9,399 nucleotides of DNA. It comes from Terriglobia bacterium. GTDB taxonomy: Bacteria; Acidobacteriota; Terriglobia; UBA7540. The notes beneath the pieces are model-generated. The model was not told the DNA's origin. It was given only the letters and a program-made list of their open reading frames with translations, and searched no databases. The stretch is from assembly GCA_030042795.1 (NCBI GenBank), contig JASHYZ010000192.1:1-9399 (forward strand), read 5' to 3'. Shown here in pieces: positions 1-7,500 of this stretch. Position 1 is the stretch's first letter. Every line of letters begins with the position of its first letter. The position numbers and the translations under genes were made by a program.

Positions 1-1290
1 TTCGCCCTTCAGCGAGCGCTTCATCAGCATGTCGGTAATCAACAGACGGTTGATTTCGTTGGTGCCTTCAAAGATGCGATTAACCCTCTGATCGCGGTAG
101 GCGCGCTCAACAGGGTAGTCACTTGAGAAACCGTAGCCGCCGTAGATCTGCACCGTTTCGTCACTCACGAAGTCCAGCAGCTCAGTACCGACGACCTTGA
201 TAATCGAACACTCAACTGCGTACTGTTCGAGCGTCTTCAGGATCTGTCTGCCTGCCTCGGGTGCGCCTTGATCGAGCCCTTCCAGACATTCGTCAATCAT
301 GCCTGCCGTGCGGTAACACAGGCTGTCGGCAGCGTAGATTCGCGTCGCCATTTCGCCCAGCTTCTCCTTGATAAGGCCGAAATCCGCGATGCGGCGTCCG
401 AAAGCCTCGCGTTCCTTAGCCCACTTCACGGCCTCGGCGAAAAGATGTTTGGATCCGCCGATACAGCCAGCGCCTAGTTTCAGACGGCCCATGTTCAGAA
501 TGTTGAAGGCAATGAGATGACCCTTGCCGATCTCGCCCAGAACATTTTCCACCGGCACCACCGCGCCTTCCAGATTCACAGGCGTGGTGGATGAGCCCCG
601 AATGCCCATCTTGTGCTCTTCAGCGCCCGGCGAGACTCCGGGGAAAGATCTTTCGACGATGAAAGCGGTGAACTTCTCGCCATCGACTTTGGCAAAGACG
701 ACGTAAACGTCTGCTATGCCGCCGTTGGTGATCCAGTGCTTGGTGCCATTGAGAATATAATGCTTCCCGTCGGCGCTCAGCACAGCCTTCGTCTTCGCGT
801 TCAACGCGTCCGAGGCGGAGGTGGCTTCGCTCAGGCAGTAGGCGCCCACCCACTCCGCATTTACCAGCTTGGGCAAGTACTTCTCTTTCTGAGATTCGGT
901 GCCGAAGAAGGCGATAGGCAGGACGCCGATTCCCGCCTGAGCGCCCAAGGTAGCGGACCAGGCGCCGTCCCGCGCCGTCTCCTCGGAAACAATCACCGAG
1001 GAGACCTTGTCAAGCTCGAGCCCGCCGTATTTTTGAGGCACATCGGTGCCGCAAAGGCCCACCGCGGCCGCCTTCTTCAAAAGCTCGCGCAGCAGGCCCG
1101 GCTTCTTGGCTTCCAGCTCGTCGATCCGAGGGAGTACCTCCTGAATGACGAATTCGCGCGCCGTCCGAGCGATCAAGCGGTGCTGGTCCGTGATGTCTTC
1201 GGGGGTGAAGATCTCATCGGGCGAGCGGTCTTCGATGAGGAAGCTGCCGCCTTTGATCAGCGCCTTGGGTGCCGTAACTGTCGTAGCCAT
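1..1290 (-). CDS. fadE: Acyl-CoA dehydrogenase, FadE/VLCAD-like (C-terminus cut by window edge)
   Basis: Probable FAD-dependent acyl-CoA dehydrogenase, which makes the trans-2-enoyl-CoA in the first step of beta-oxidation. I read 430 codons without a stop from the ATG at 1290 to base 1. The N-terminal helical domain spans about residues 30-145. The flavin/substrate signature is [12 protein letters not shown], where most relatives have a TEPGSGSDA-like form, and WITNGG follows about 35 residues later. The stretch around HKMGIRGSS and LGEIGKGH resembles Bacillus FadE (YusJ) and mitochondrial VLCAD rather than short-chain enzymes. [10 protein letters not shown] near the visible end carries the expected catalytic base, Glu408. 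Relatives are about 590-600 aa, so roughly 165 C-terminal residues should lie beyond the edge. No strong Shine-Dalgarno precedes the ATG; the start is chosen because [20 protein letters not shown] fits the usual N-terminus. It lies downstream of the thiolase and may be co-transcribed with it. Family assignment is firm; chain-length preference is inferred. Confidence 0.93.
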   Translation of the reverse strand, partial: MATTVTAPKALIKGGSFLIEDRSPDEIFTPEDITDQHRLIARTAREFVIQEVLPRIDELEAKKPGLLRELLKKAAAVGLCGTDVPQKYGGLELDKVSSVIVSEETARDGAWSATLGAQAGIGVLPIAFFGTESQKEKYLPKLVNAEWVGAYCLSEATSASDALNAKTKAVLSADGKHYILNGTKHWITNGGIADVYVVFAKVDGEKFTAFIVERSFPGVSPGAEEHKMGIRGSSTTPVNLEGAVVPVENVLGEIGKGHLIAFNILNMGRLKLGAGCIGGSKHLFAEAVKWAKEREAFGRRIADFGLIKEKLGEMATRIYAADSLCYRTAGMIDECLEGLDQGAPEAGRQILKTLEQYAVECSIIKVVGTELLDFVSDETVQIYGGYGFSSDYPVERAYRDQRVNRIFEGTNEINRLLITDMLMKRSLKGE

Positions 1291-1325
1291 ATGCGGATTG
1301 ACGCCCTCAGCCAAGATTTGAGATT

Positions 1326-1362
1326 CGAAATTTGAAACCCGAAATTCGAACCCGAAACTCGG
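1326..1362. repeat. Short degenerate tandem repeat before the acyl-CoA dehydrogenase
   Basis: Three imperfect units beginning CGAAA follow one another: cgaaatttgaaacc, cgaaattcgaacc and cgaaactcgg, 13-14 bases apart. They lie in the 106-bp gap between the broken coiled-coil gene and the acyl-CoA dehydrogenase start. The GAATTTCGAA-like core is partly palindromic. Its function is unknown; it may be slipped-strand simple repeat or an intergenic spacer relic. Confidence 0.5.
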
Positions 1363-1396
1363 TTACAAGGGGACACAGCGTGACGCACAGAAAGAA

Positions 1397-1739
1397 TCAC
1401 TTCGCCTGTTCGCCACTGTGGCTGCGGCTCGTGCATCGCTCGAAGAAATCAATGAAGGAATCCAGGCGCTCATCCGTGCGTTTTTCAGCTGCAGCAAGCT
1501 CAGCCATTCTCTCTTCAATCTTCGCCATGCGGCCCTCGGCGGCGATTTGGCTGTTGATCAAAGTACGGGAGATTTGCAACAGCCCCACAATAGACTTGTT
1601 GTGCTTGGCAGCCGTCTTTCACTTCGGAAATTGCGCTCCGAACCTCAGCGATATCCGCCTCGAACTTAGCTTGCTGTTCGACGATGAACTCCATGTTACG
1701 TTCAATGCGCTGAGTTCGCTGCAAATCTTCGTTAGTCAT
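1397..1739 (-). pseudogene. Small coiled-coil protein gene, apparently frameshifted
   Basis: The ATG at 1739 has a good Shine-Dalgarno (AAAGGTG, seven bases upstream) and begins MTNEDLQRTQRIERNMEFIV, followed by EQQAKFEADIAEVRSAI. After about 42 codons this frame loses its heptad-like character. The next minus-strand frame then carries KIEERMAELAAAEKRTDERL and DSFIDFFERC to a TGA at 1397-1399. Removing one A from the AAA at 1617-1619 joins the halves into a continuous protein of about 113 aa rich in Glu, Lys, Arg and Ala, a predicted coiled coil. I recall similar small hypothetical proteins with MEFIxEQQAKF starts and a TDERLNxFIxxxER end in acidobacterial genomes, but this is memory, not a search. 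No enzymatic function can be assigned. It lies 68 bases after the thiolase stop. A real mutation, sequencing error or programmed +1 frameshift would look the same here. Confidence 0.7.
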
Positions 1740-1807
1740 GCCTGCTTCACCTTTCGGCCCTTCGCTCGCTTCAGTTCTGAGGCCGCCTAATTGTGGACTG
1801 ACCCGCT

Positions 1808-2989
1808 CTACTGCAAATTCTCAAAAATCCCTGCCGCGCCCATGCCGCCGCCCACGCACATGGTTACCATGCCGTAGCGGGAGTTGCGTCGTTTCATTTC
1901 GCCGAGGAGCGTGGCCGTGAGCTTGGCTCCCGTGCAACCCAGCGGATGACCCAGGGCGACGGCGCCGCCGTTCACGTTGACTTTTTCGGGATCGAGCCCC
2001 GCCTGCTTGATCACTGCCAAAGCCTGGGCGGCGAAGGCTTCGTTCAACTCGATCACGTCAATGTCGGCCAGCTTCAACCCGGCGAGCTTCAAGGCCTTCG
2101 GAATCGCATTCACGGGCCCCACTCCCATCTCTTCGGGCAGCGTTCCGGCGGCGGCAAAAGCCACAAAGCGCGCCAGCGGCTTGGCGCCGATAGCCTTGGC
2201 TTTATCCATCGACATCACCACAGCGGCTGCGGCGCCGTCGCTCATTTGCGAAGCGTTGCCCGCTGTCACCGTCCCGTGGGCGTGGAAAGCAGGCTTGAGC
2301 TTGGTCAGCGCCTCCATCGAAGTGTCCTTTCGGGGCCCTTCGTCGATGGCAAAGGTGACCGTATGCTTCTCCGGCTTGTTCTTGCCGTTCATACTCACGC
2401 CGGTGACTTCGAGCGGCACAATTTCGTTCTTGAACTTGCACTCCGCGATCGCGGCCAGCGCCCGTTGATGACTGTGCAAGGCAAACTCGTCTGCCTGCTC
2501 GCGCGTCACCTCGTACTTGCGGGCTACGTTCTCAGCCGTCAGGCCCATGGTGAGGTAGGAATCGGGATACGTATCCATCAGGAACGGGTTGGGCGAGAAG
2601 TGATAGCCGCCCATGTGTACCAGGCTCATGCTCTCGGCGCCACCGGCGATCATGCACTCAGCAAAACCCGCCATGATGCGCTCCGAGGCCAGCGCAATCG
2701 CCTGGAGTCCGGAGGAGCAGAAACGGTTGATGGTCATGGCCGCGCAGGTCACCGGCAGGCCTGCGCGCAACGACACCGTGCGCGCCATGTTGTTGCCTTG
2801 CACTGCCTCCGGCATGGCGCAGCCCAGGATCACGTCCTCAATTTCCTTGGGATCGAGCCCGGGCACCCGCTTCAAGATCTCCTGGAACACAGCGGCGGCC
2901 ATATCGTCCGGGCGCGTGGCGCGCAGGGTGCCCTTGGGGGCCTTGCCGACAGCAGTCCGGGCGATGGAAACGATCACTGCTTCTTTCAT
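1808..2989 (-). CDS. fadA: Acetyl-CoA C-acyltransferase (thiolase, FadA-type)
   Basis: Complete 393-aa thiolase, the usual length for the family. It cleaves 3-ketoacyl-CoA with CoA to release acetyl-CoA, the last step of beta-oxidation; biosynthetic acetoacetyl-CoA thiolases share the fold and are the alternative. All catalytic elements are present: the nucleophile Cys91 in NRFCSSGLQAI, NEAFA at 316-320, His348 in GGAVALGHPLGCTGAK, and the second catalytic Cys378 in MCVGGGMG near the C-terminus. The N-terminus (EAVIVSIARTAVGKAPKGTL) is typical of degradative bacterial FadA. The ATG at 2989 is preceded by GAGG with a five-base spacer. The gene lies upstream of the coiled-coil gene and the acyl-CoA dehydrogenase on the same strand, the order seen for fadA-fadE in Bacillus. 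No hydratase/hydroxyacyl-CoA dehydrogenase lies upstream; the 5' neighbour is a 585-bp gene-free stretch. No operator for a FadR-type regulator was recognised. Confidence 0.96.
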   Translation of the reverse strand: MKEAVIVSIARTAVGKAPKGTLRATRPDDMAAAVFQEILKRVPGLDPKEIEDVILGCAMPEAVQGNNMARTVSLRAGLPVTCAAMTINRFCSSGLQAIALASERIMAGFAECMIAGGAESMSLVHMGGYHFSPNPFLMDTYPDSYLTMGLTAENVARKYEVTREQADEFALHSHQRALAAIAECKFKNEIVPLEVTGVSMNGKNKPEKHTVTFAIDEGPRKDTSMEALTKLKPAFHAHGTVTAGNASQMSDGAAAAVVMSMDKAKAIGAKPLARFVAFAAAGTLPEEMGVGPVNAIPKALKLAGLKLADIDVIELNEAFAAQALAVIKQAGLDPEKVNVNGGAVALGHPLGCTGAKLTATLLGEMKRRNSRYGMVTMCVGGGMGAAGIFENLQ

Positions 2990-2994
2990 AACAG

Positions 2995-2998
2995 CCTC
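2995..2998 (-). promoter_or_regulatory. Shine-Dalgarno site of the thiolase gene
   Basis: On the minus strand GTGAGGCTGTT directly precedes the ATG. The GAGG core lies five bases from the start codon, which supports the chosen start. Confidence 0.6.
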
Positions 2999-3118
2999 AC
3001 GTCAGAAGATTTGATCAGGTTTGAAAGGAAAATCTGGAGCGCCGGCGTCTTGCCAGTTAAGCCTGCGGCTTGCGTTTCTCCTAGCCTAGCAGGGTGCGGA
3101 AAAATGTTCGAGAACGTA

Positions 3119-3282
3119 TCATTCCGAGCCCGTTCGCTCCTCCGCTGCGAACGGTTCCTTCGCGTTGCTCAGGACAGGCTCTGAGCGCAGCGAAGGAGCT
3201 CAGGGTAAACTTCGCGAGGAATCTCGCTCTGAAATTAAAGGAAATACGAGATTCCTCGTCGCCTTTGGCTCCTCGGAATGAC
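3119..3282. repeat. Palindromic MITE/REP-like intergenic element
   Basis: The ends form a perfect 10-bp inverted repeat: tcattccgag (3119-3128) and ctcggaatga (3272-3281). Inside are three further hairpins. The first has a perfect 8-bp stem (ccgttcgc 3130-3137 with gcgaacgg 3147-3154). The second pairs 17 bases (3156-3172 with 3181-3197) with three central mismatches. The third has a perfect 12-bp stem (cgaggaatctcg 3215-3226 with cgagattcctcg 3247-3258). It encodes no protein. Nested palindromes with terminal repeats suggest a non-autonomous mobile or REP-type element. The ATTCCGAG...GAGGAATCTCG wording resembles dispersed intergenic repeats I recall from acidobacterial and other soil genomes. 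Copy number cannot be judged from one window. Confidence 0.7.
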
Positions 3283-3335
3283 AGATTGGATTACCCCTCC
3301 TCCGAAATGTTAGAATGGCAGAGCTAAACACTATA

Positions 3336-3450
3336 TTTATCAATAACATTCCGGCTTTGTCGAATTAACGTGCTTATTTTCAATGACATTCCAGTTTTCC
3401 AGTAATAAAACCAGAAGTGATTTATTATCAGTAACATTCTGGCTTCGTTC
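3336..3450. repeat. Three degenerate direct repeats in an AT-rich patch
   Basis: Three copies of a roughly 22-base motif start near 3336, 3376 and 3424. Their cores read tatcaataacattccggctt, ttcaatgacattccagtttt and tatcagtaacattctggctt. The equivalent CA dinucleotides lie at 3341, 3381 and 3429, so the spacings are 40 and 48 bases; the 40-base step is not a multiple of three, which argues against a repeated peptide. The patch is much more AT-rich than the rest of the window. It could be a protein-binding array, the decayed end of a mobile element, or a foreign remnant. Confidence 0.5.
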
Positions 3451-3574
3451 GGTATTTTCGGCTCTCCTGACGCTCGGATTCGAAGCCCCGGAAGCCGTCT
3501 AGCTTGGCCCAACTCACTCACGCACCTGTGGTGCCAGGCCGGTTGCACCGACCGTCCTTGGAAGCACTTTGGGC

Positions 3575-4246
3575 CTAGAAATATTTCGGCGTCTGGTCTG
3601 TCCAGTCGAACCTGCCCTCGTTTGAGTTGACGCCCACGAACTTGAATTTGTTGCCATGCTCATCGTGGTATTCAAAGTCCTTAGTCTTGGCTTTGATGCC
3701 GTTCTGAATGTTCCAGGAGGGATTGTTTTCCACTAGGATCGGCGTTTTGCCGTCCAGCCCGATCAGATAGTCGGCCTTAAACCCTCCGTGGCCGCTCACT
3801 TGGACCTGATGGCTGACCTCTCCCACTCGTTGGGCGATCTCAGCCACTCCCCAGTAAAGGGGCTTCTTGTTCACGCCTCCGATGTCTTCCGCAACCACGC
3901 GCAAGGCTGCAGCCTGTTGGGGCGTGGCCCGCTGGTCGATATACCAAACGTCGCTCTTCTTTCCGTGGACGCCTGCTAGGTGTAAACCATCAAGCTGCAC
4001 CGTCCCGTAGTGACCGTGCTCGATATCCAGCGCAAACAGCGACCAGCAGTAATGGTGGGGTGATGGGCCCTGGTTGAAATTGCAGGTGCAGGGCACCCTG
4101 CAACTGCACGCCTCGCTCAGTTGGCCTGCCAGCTCCCAGTGCTCTCCGTGAGTCTTTTTCGGGCCAGCAGTGGAAACATCGGCGGCCGCAGCCGTTAGCA
4201 GGCCCGCCCCCAGAAATGCCAGAATCCATGCCGTTAGTCTTTTCAT
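3575..4246 (-). CDS. Secreted DUF1326-family protein
   Basis: A 223-aa protein starting MKRLTAWILAFLGAGLLTA, a clear Sec signal peptide with likely cleavage after the Ala run at about residues 19-22. The mature part fits DUF1326: WELAGQLSEACSCRVPC at about residues 37-53, then TCNF, HHYCW, HGHYGTVQLDGLHLAG, and a YIDQRATPQQAAAL motif near residues 102-115. Cysteines 47, 49, 53 and 55 form CxCxxxCxC, with Cys67 after HH (64-65); this could bind a metal or form disulphides, but no biochemical role is established for the family that I know of. An upstream GTG at 4459 would extend the frame by 71 residues. That extension lacks signal-peptide or DUF1326 features, crosses the promoter candidate and carries SBBP-repeat residue patterns, so I chose the ATG at 4246. 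The Shine-Dalgarno is weak (GAGCGAG). It is probably monocistronic, as large gaps flank it. Confidence 0.85.
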   Translation of the reverse strand: MKRLTAWILAFLGAGLLTAAAADVSTAGPKKTHGEHWELAGQLSEACSCRVPCTCNFNQGPSPHHYCWSLFALDIEHGHYGTVQLDGLHLAGVHGKKSDVWYIDQRATPQQAAALRVVAEDIGGVNKKPLYWGVAEIAQRVGEVSHQVQVSGHGGFKADYLIGLDGKTPILVENNPSWNIQNGIKAKTKDFEYHDEHGNKFKFVGVNSNEGRFDWTDQTPKYF

Positions 4247-4298
4247 ATGCAAGCTCGCTCGGTGCCCACGATTCACCCGTGGAGTACCTGTCGAGTCG

Positions 4299-4327
4299 AT
4301 TATAGCGGAAAGACAGGATCGTCTGCA
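4299..4327 (-). promoter_or_regulatory. Candidate promoter of the DUF1326 gene
   Basis: On the minus strand a perfect TATAAT (4304 to 4299) lies 52 bases upstream of the ATG. At a 17-base spacing the -35 position reads TGCAGA, only three of six matches to TTGACA, so any sigma-70-type promoter is weak at -35. A 6-bp inverted repeat (cctgtc 4287-4292 and gacagg 4312-4317) brackets the -10 and could be a small operator. It is consistent with the short start of the DUF1326 protein. Confidence 0.4.
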
Positions 4328-4411
4328 GTTTGACGTGCCGTAAGGGGAAGAGATAAGGCTCCAAGACAGGCTACAAAACGGGACCCAACTATAGGGCCCG
4401 GCTCGCGAATT

Positions 4412-4498
4412 AGCGCCGCCTACGGCGGGAAAGCCATCGGAGGAGATGCTACCCGCCACGTAGAGGTCACCGGAGCCGTCGACAGCGATCGTTGGGCC
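4412..4498 (-). pseudogene. Relic of an SBBP repeat downstream of the large repeat protein gene
   Basis: Translated on the minus strand from 4498, the sequence gives GPTIAVDGSGDLYVAGSISS and then DGFPAVGGA. This is the core of an SBBP repeat (IAVDssGnvYVaGsTsSxnFP), as found seven times in the neighbouring 1244-aa protein. It lies after that protein's stop and in a different frame. An ungapped hand alignment of 4449-4498 with 6170-6219, inside repeat 7, matches at about 35 of 50 bases. It lacks the flanking YSTYLGGSG and DAFV segments and has no start of its own, so it looks like a leftover from recombination or from an older, longer repeat gene. Its frame stays open into the DUF1326 gene, which I take to be accidental. 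Confidence 0.65.
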
Positions 4499-4521
4499 GG
4501 AGGCCGACCGAGGCCTCCGGC
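4496..4521 (-). terminator. GC-rich hairpin after the 1244-aa gene, without a T-tract
   Basis: A perfect 9-bp stem (ccggaggcc 4497-4505, loop gaccga, ggcctccgg 4512-4520) extends by one more G-C pair. It begins 10 bases past the TAG of the large gene. On the transcribed strand no T-run follows the stem, so it may act as a transcript-end stabiliser or a weak terminator rather than a classical intrinsic terminator. Confidence 0.4.
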
Positions 4522-4530
4522 TTGATCACT

Positions 4531-7500
4531 CTACGTTGTCGGGCCTACGGCCAAGGTGGCCGTCGTTGACACCGTCACATCCGAGTTCGACTGCAGGGTG
4601 CCCGTGATGGTCAGGACGTACGTGCCTCCCGGTGTTGGGGAAGTAGACGACGTCAGTCCGCGGCAGCTTCCAAGGAACAGCAACAGTGAACACAGTGCCG
4701 CAAGGACAAGGGCGCGTGAGGCCACTCGCCAAGTTGAAAACGCGACTCCTGAGGCTGCTGTCCACCGCTTCGCCTTAAGAATCAAAAGCGAAGTGAGAAG
4801 GAGCCAAGCGCTCCCCAGCATAAGCATGAACCCGGGCGGACCATTCCCTTTGGGCCACAGCTTCCTCAAGACGCCTGAGTTTGACACCGTGGTCGTAACT
4901 TTCAGGTTGACCTTGGTGGGAGAGGTGCCGTTCAGGGTAAGAGCCGAAGGTGAAAAGTCGCACCCTACGCCGGGGGCGCCAGCTACGTCACATGTGAGCA
5001 GGACCTCCTGGTTAAAATCGAATACAGGGGTTACCAGTACCGTGTAGAATGCCGGCGCTCCAGCCGTCACTGAAGCGACCGATGGAGTCACAGTCAGCGT
5101 GAAAGTGGAAAGCAACAATGTCAGAGTTACCGTCGAGCTTTGAGAGCCGCTGGTGCCAGTGACGACGAGGTTGAATGGGTTCGGCGTCGCTATCGTAATG
5201 TTGCTTAAGGTCAACGTACTTCCGGTCGCACCGTTCACCGATGGGAAGGCAGTAATAGCTGACGGGCTGAAGCTGCAGGTTTGGCTTGACGGACACGACA
5301 GAGCGATACTTCCGCTAAATCCGGAGGAACTTGTCGCCAGAATGGTCCAGGTGACGGACGTAGTGCCGATGATCGCCGAGATGGTCGGGTTCTTCGCTAC
5401 AACGGTGAACTGAGCCAGACCTGTACCCGAAAGGGAGACACTTTGCGGGCTGCCGGTGGCGTTATCGCTGATGGTGAGGGTGCCGGTGCGGACGCCGCTG
5501 GCGGTGGGGGCAAAAATCACGCTGGCCGTGCAGCTCTGGCCAGGACCGAGAGCGTCGAAGAGAGGCGCGCCGGAGCAGGTATTGGTCTCCGTGAAATCTC
5601 CGGTGACGCTGATGCTTGTGATGTCCAGGGTCGATGTGCCAGTGTTGGTAATTGTTACCGTTTGCGGCGCGGTGGTTGAGCCCACGGAGGTGTTGGCATA
5701 GGTGAGAAGGGTGGGCGTTACAGTCACTGAGGTCGCGGCGGTAGCCCCAGTCCCGGTCACGGTGATGACATGGGGACTGTTGGGCGCATTGTCGTTAATG
5801 CTGAACTCGTCGGTGACCGAACCCGTGGCAACCGGCGTGAACTGGATATTGATAGTGCACGTTCCTCCCCGGGCCGCTACCGTACCGACACAGTTGTCGG
5901 ACTCTGTGAAGTCGCTGCTGGGAGGCGTGATCGAGCTGATCACCAGCGCCGCGCTACCCTCGTTGACGATCATCAGCGATTGGGTGGTGCTGGTGACGCT
6001 CACCGGCTCGCTCCCGAAATTAAGTTTCTGAGGTGAATAGGCGATAGCAGGCGCGTCTGCGGCTTCGACCTCCACCATAAAGGCGTTGCCGGCGACCCCG
6101 CCCAAATTACCCTGATAAGCGCCAGCCGAGGTCGCGGCTCCCAAAGCGGGGAAATTGCTCGACAACGTGCTACCAGCCAGGTAAAGGTCACCGGTACTAT
6201 CGACGACCACGGCCTGGCCGAAATCGTCGCCACTGCCACCAAGAAACGTTGAATACACCAGCGAACTGCCGCCCGATGCCACCTTGGTGACGAAGGCGTC
6301 CGTACAGAGACTGGTGCCGCAGCCGCTTCCGCCGTTGAGCCCCAGGATCTGCTGCATAGCGTCATCCAGTGGAAAGTCGCTCGAGTTCGTGAAGCCTATC
6401 ACGCCGGCGTTGTCCGAGGAATCCACCGCGATGCCGTTGGCTTGATCGGTCCCCGATCCGCCAAGATACGTAGCGTAAGTTACAGAGGCTCCTCCTGCGG
6501 CATATTCCGCCACAAAGGCGTCGCCGTTTCCCCCGTAAGTTGACTGAAATGCCTTGTCAGTGACTGGAAAAGGACTCGATTGCGTATCTCCGGTAACAAA
6601 TATATTGGCCGAACCGTCGAGTGCGATGCCGAAGCCTCGGTCACGTCCCGAGCCGCCGAGGTAGGTGGAAAACGTGAGGGCCGAAAGACTGTTGTTTAAC
6701 TCGGTCACGAACACGTCCGCATCGCCGGCGTTCGTGGGTTGGGTGGGATTCTTCGTGGGAAAGTTTGTGGAAAACGTGTAGCCCGTCAAGTAGATGTTGC
6801 CCGAGCTATCCAGTTGAATTCCTTGACCCGTGTCAGCCTGGCTGCCACCCAGGTAGGTTGACCCGAGCAGCGTGGTACCCGAAACATTCACCTCGGCGAC
6901 GAAGGCGTCGGACGATCCCGCCAGTGAGGGCTGAAACGGCGCCGGCGTCATCGCAGCAGGAATCGGAAAATCGGGAGATTCGGTTGACCCAGTTACGTAG
7001 GCGTTACCTGAAGAGTCAAACGCAATCCCCTGGCCTTGGTCAAGACCGCTACCCCCGAGATAGGAAGAGTATGTCAGCGTTCCAGCGCTGGTAAACTGAG
7101 CTACGAAAGCGTCGCCGGCGCCACCATACGTGGTCTGAAAAGCCTGTGGGGCTGACGGATTGGCGGCTGTGGTCACCGGCAACACAGGAAAGTTCGTTGA
7201 GTAAGTGGTGCCGGTTATGAAACCGACGCCACTGGAGTTAACCGCCAAGGCGGCGGCGCCATCCGCGCTTGAGCCTCCCAGATAAGTCGAGTAGAGCAGT
7301 TGGGTACCGGTGTCGTTCAGTTTGCTGATGAAGGCATCCCCGGCGCCGCCATTTGAACCTTGGTGAGCAGTCGCGGTAGGAAAGTTGGTGGAGTTGGTCT
7401 CTCCGGCCACGTAAACATTTCCACCGCTATCGATCCCGACGCCATAAGCCACGTCGCCCCCGCTGCCTCCCAGATACGTGGAGATCAGCAAAGCAGGATC

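Larger units (their letters stand above)
3001..3574. other. Gene-free stretch between the DUF1326 gene and the thiolase
   Basis: No credible gene lies here. From right to left it holds about 120 bp of unremarkable sequence (3451-3574) after the DUF1326 stop, an AT-rich patch with degenerate repeats, the palindromic element, and a thiolase leader of about 118 bp. The leader contains a small 5-bp-stem palindrome (aagcctgcggctt, 3059-3071). The only longish minus-strand frame (3324-3548) runs through the AT-rich repeats and has no family resemblance or ribosome site that I can see. The thiolase promoter must lie in this stretch or further upstream; I see no convincing -35/-10 pair. Confidence 0.6.

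Noticed and set aside
613..1335. A 240-codon plus-strand open frame opposite the acyl-CoA dehydrogenase
   Set aside because: Antisense shadow; the minus strand encodes an unbroken dehydrogenase with signature motifs over the same bases.
1946..3184. A 412-codon plus-strand open frame opposite the thiolase
   Set aside because: It is the antisense shadow of a GC-rich conserved gene. The thiolase on the minus strand carries all catalytic motifs, while this frame has no recognisable domain and a His/Arg/Gly-rich make-up typical of shadows.
3119..3282. Complete insertion sequence
   Set aside because: Only about 160 bp and no transposase frame; at most a non-autonomous element.
3336..3450. CRISPR array
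   Set aside because: Only three poorly conserved units with unequal spacing and no cas gene nearby.
3324..3548. A 74-codon minus-strand frame in the gap between the DUF1326 and thiolase genes
   Set aside because: It runs through the AT-rich degenerate repeats, has no clear ribosome site or family resemblance, and two of the repeats fall in different frames.
4247..4459. N-terminal extension of the DUF1326 protein from a GTG at 4459
   Set aside because: It has no signal peptide and would bury the real one, it crosses a TATAAT promoter candidate, and its first residues are SBBP-repeat debris.
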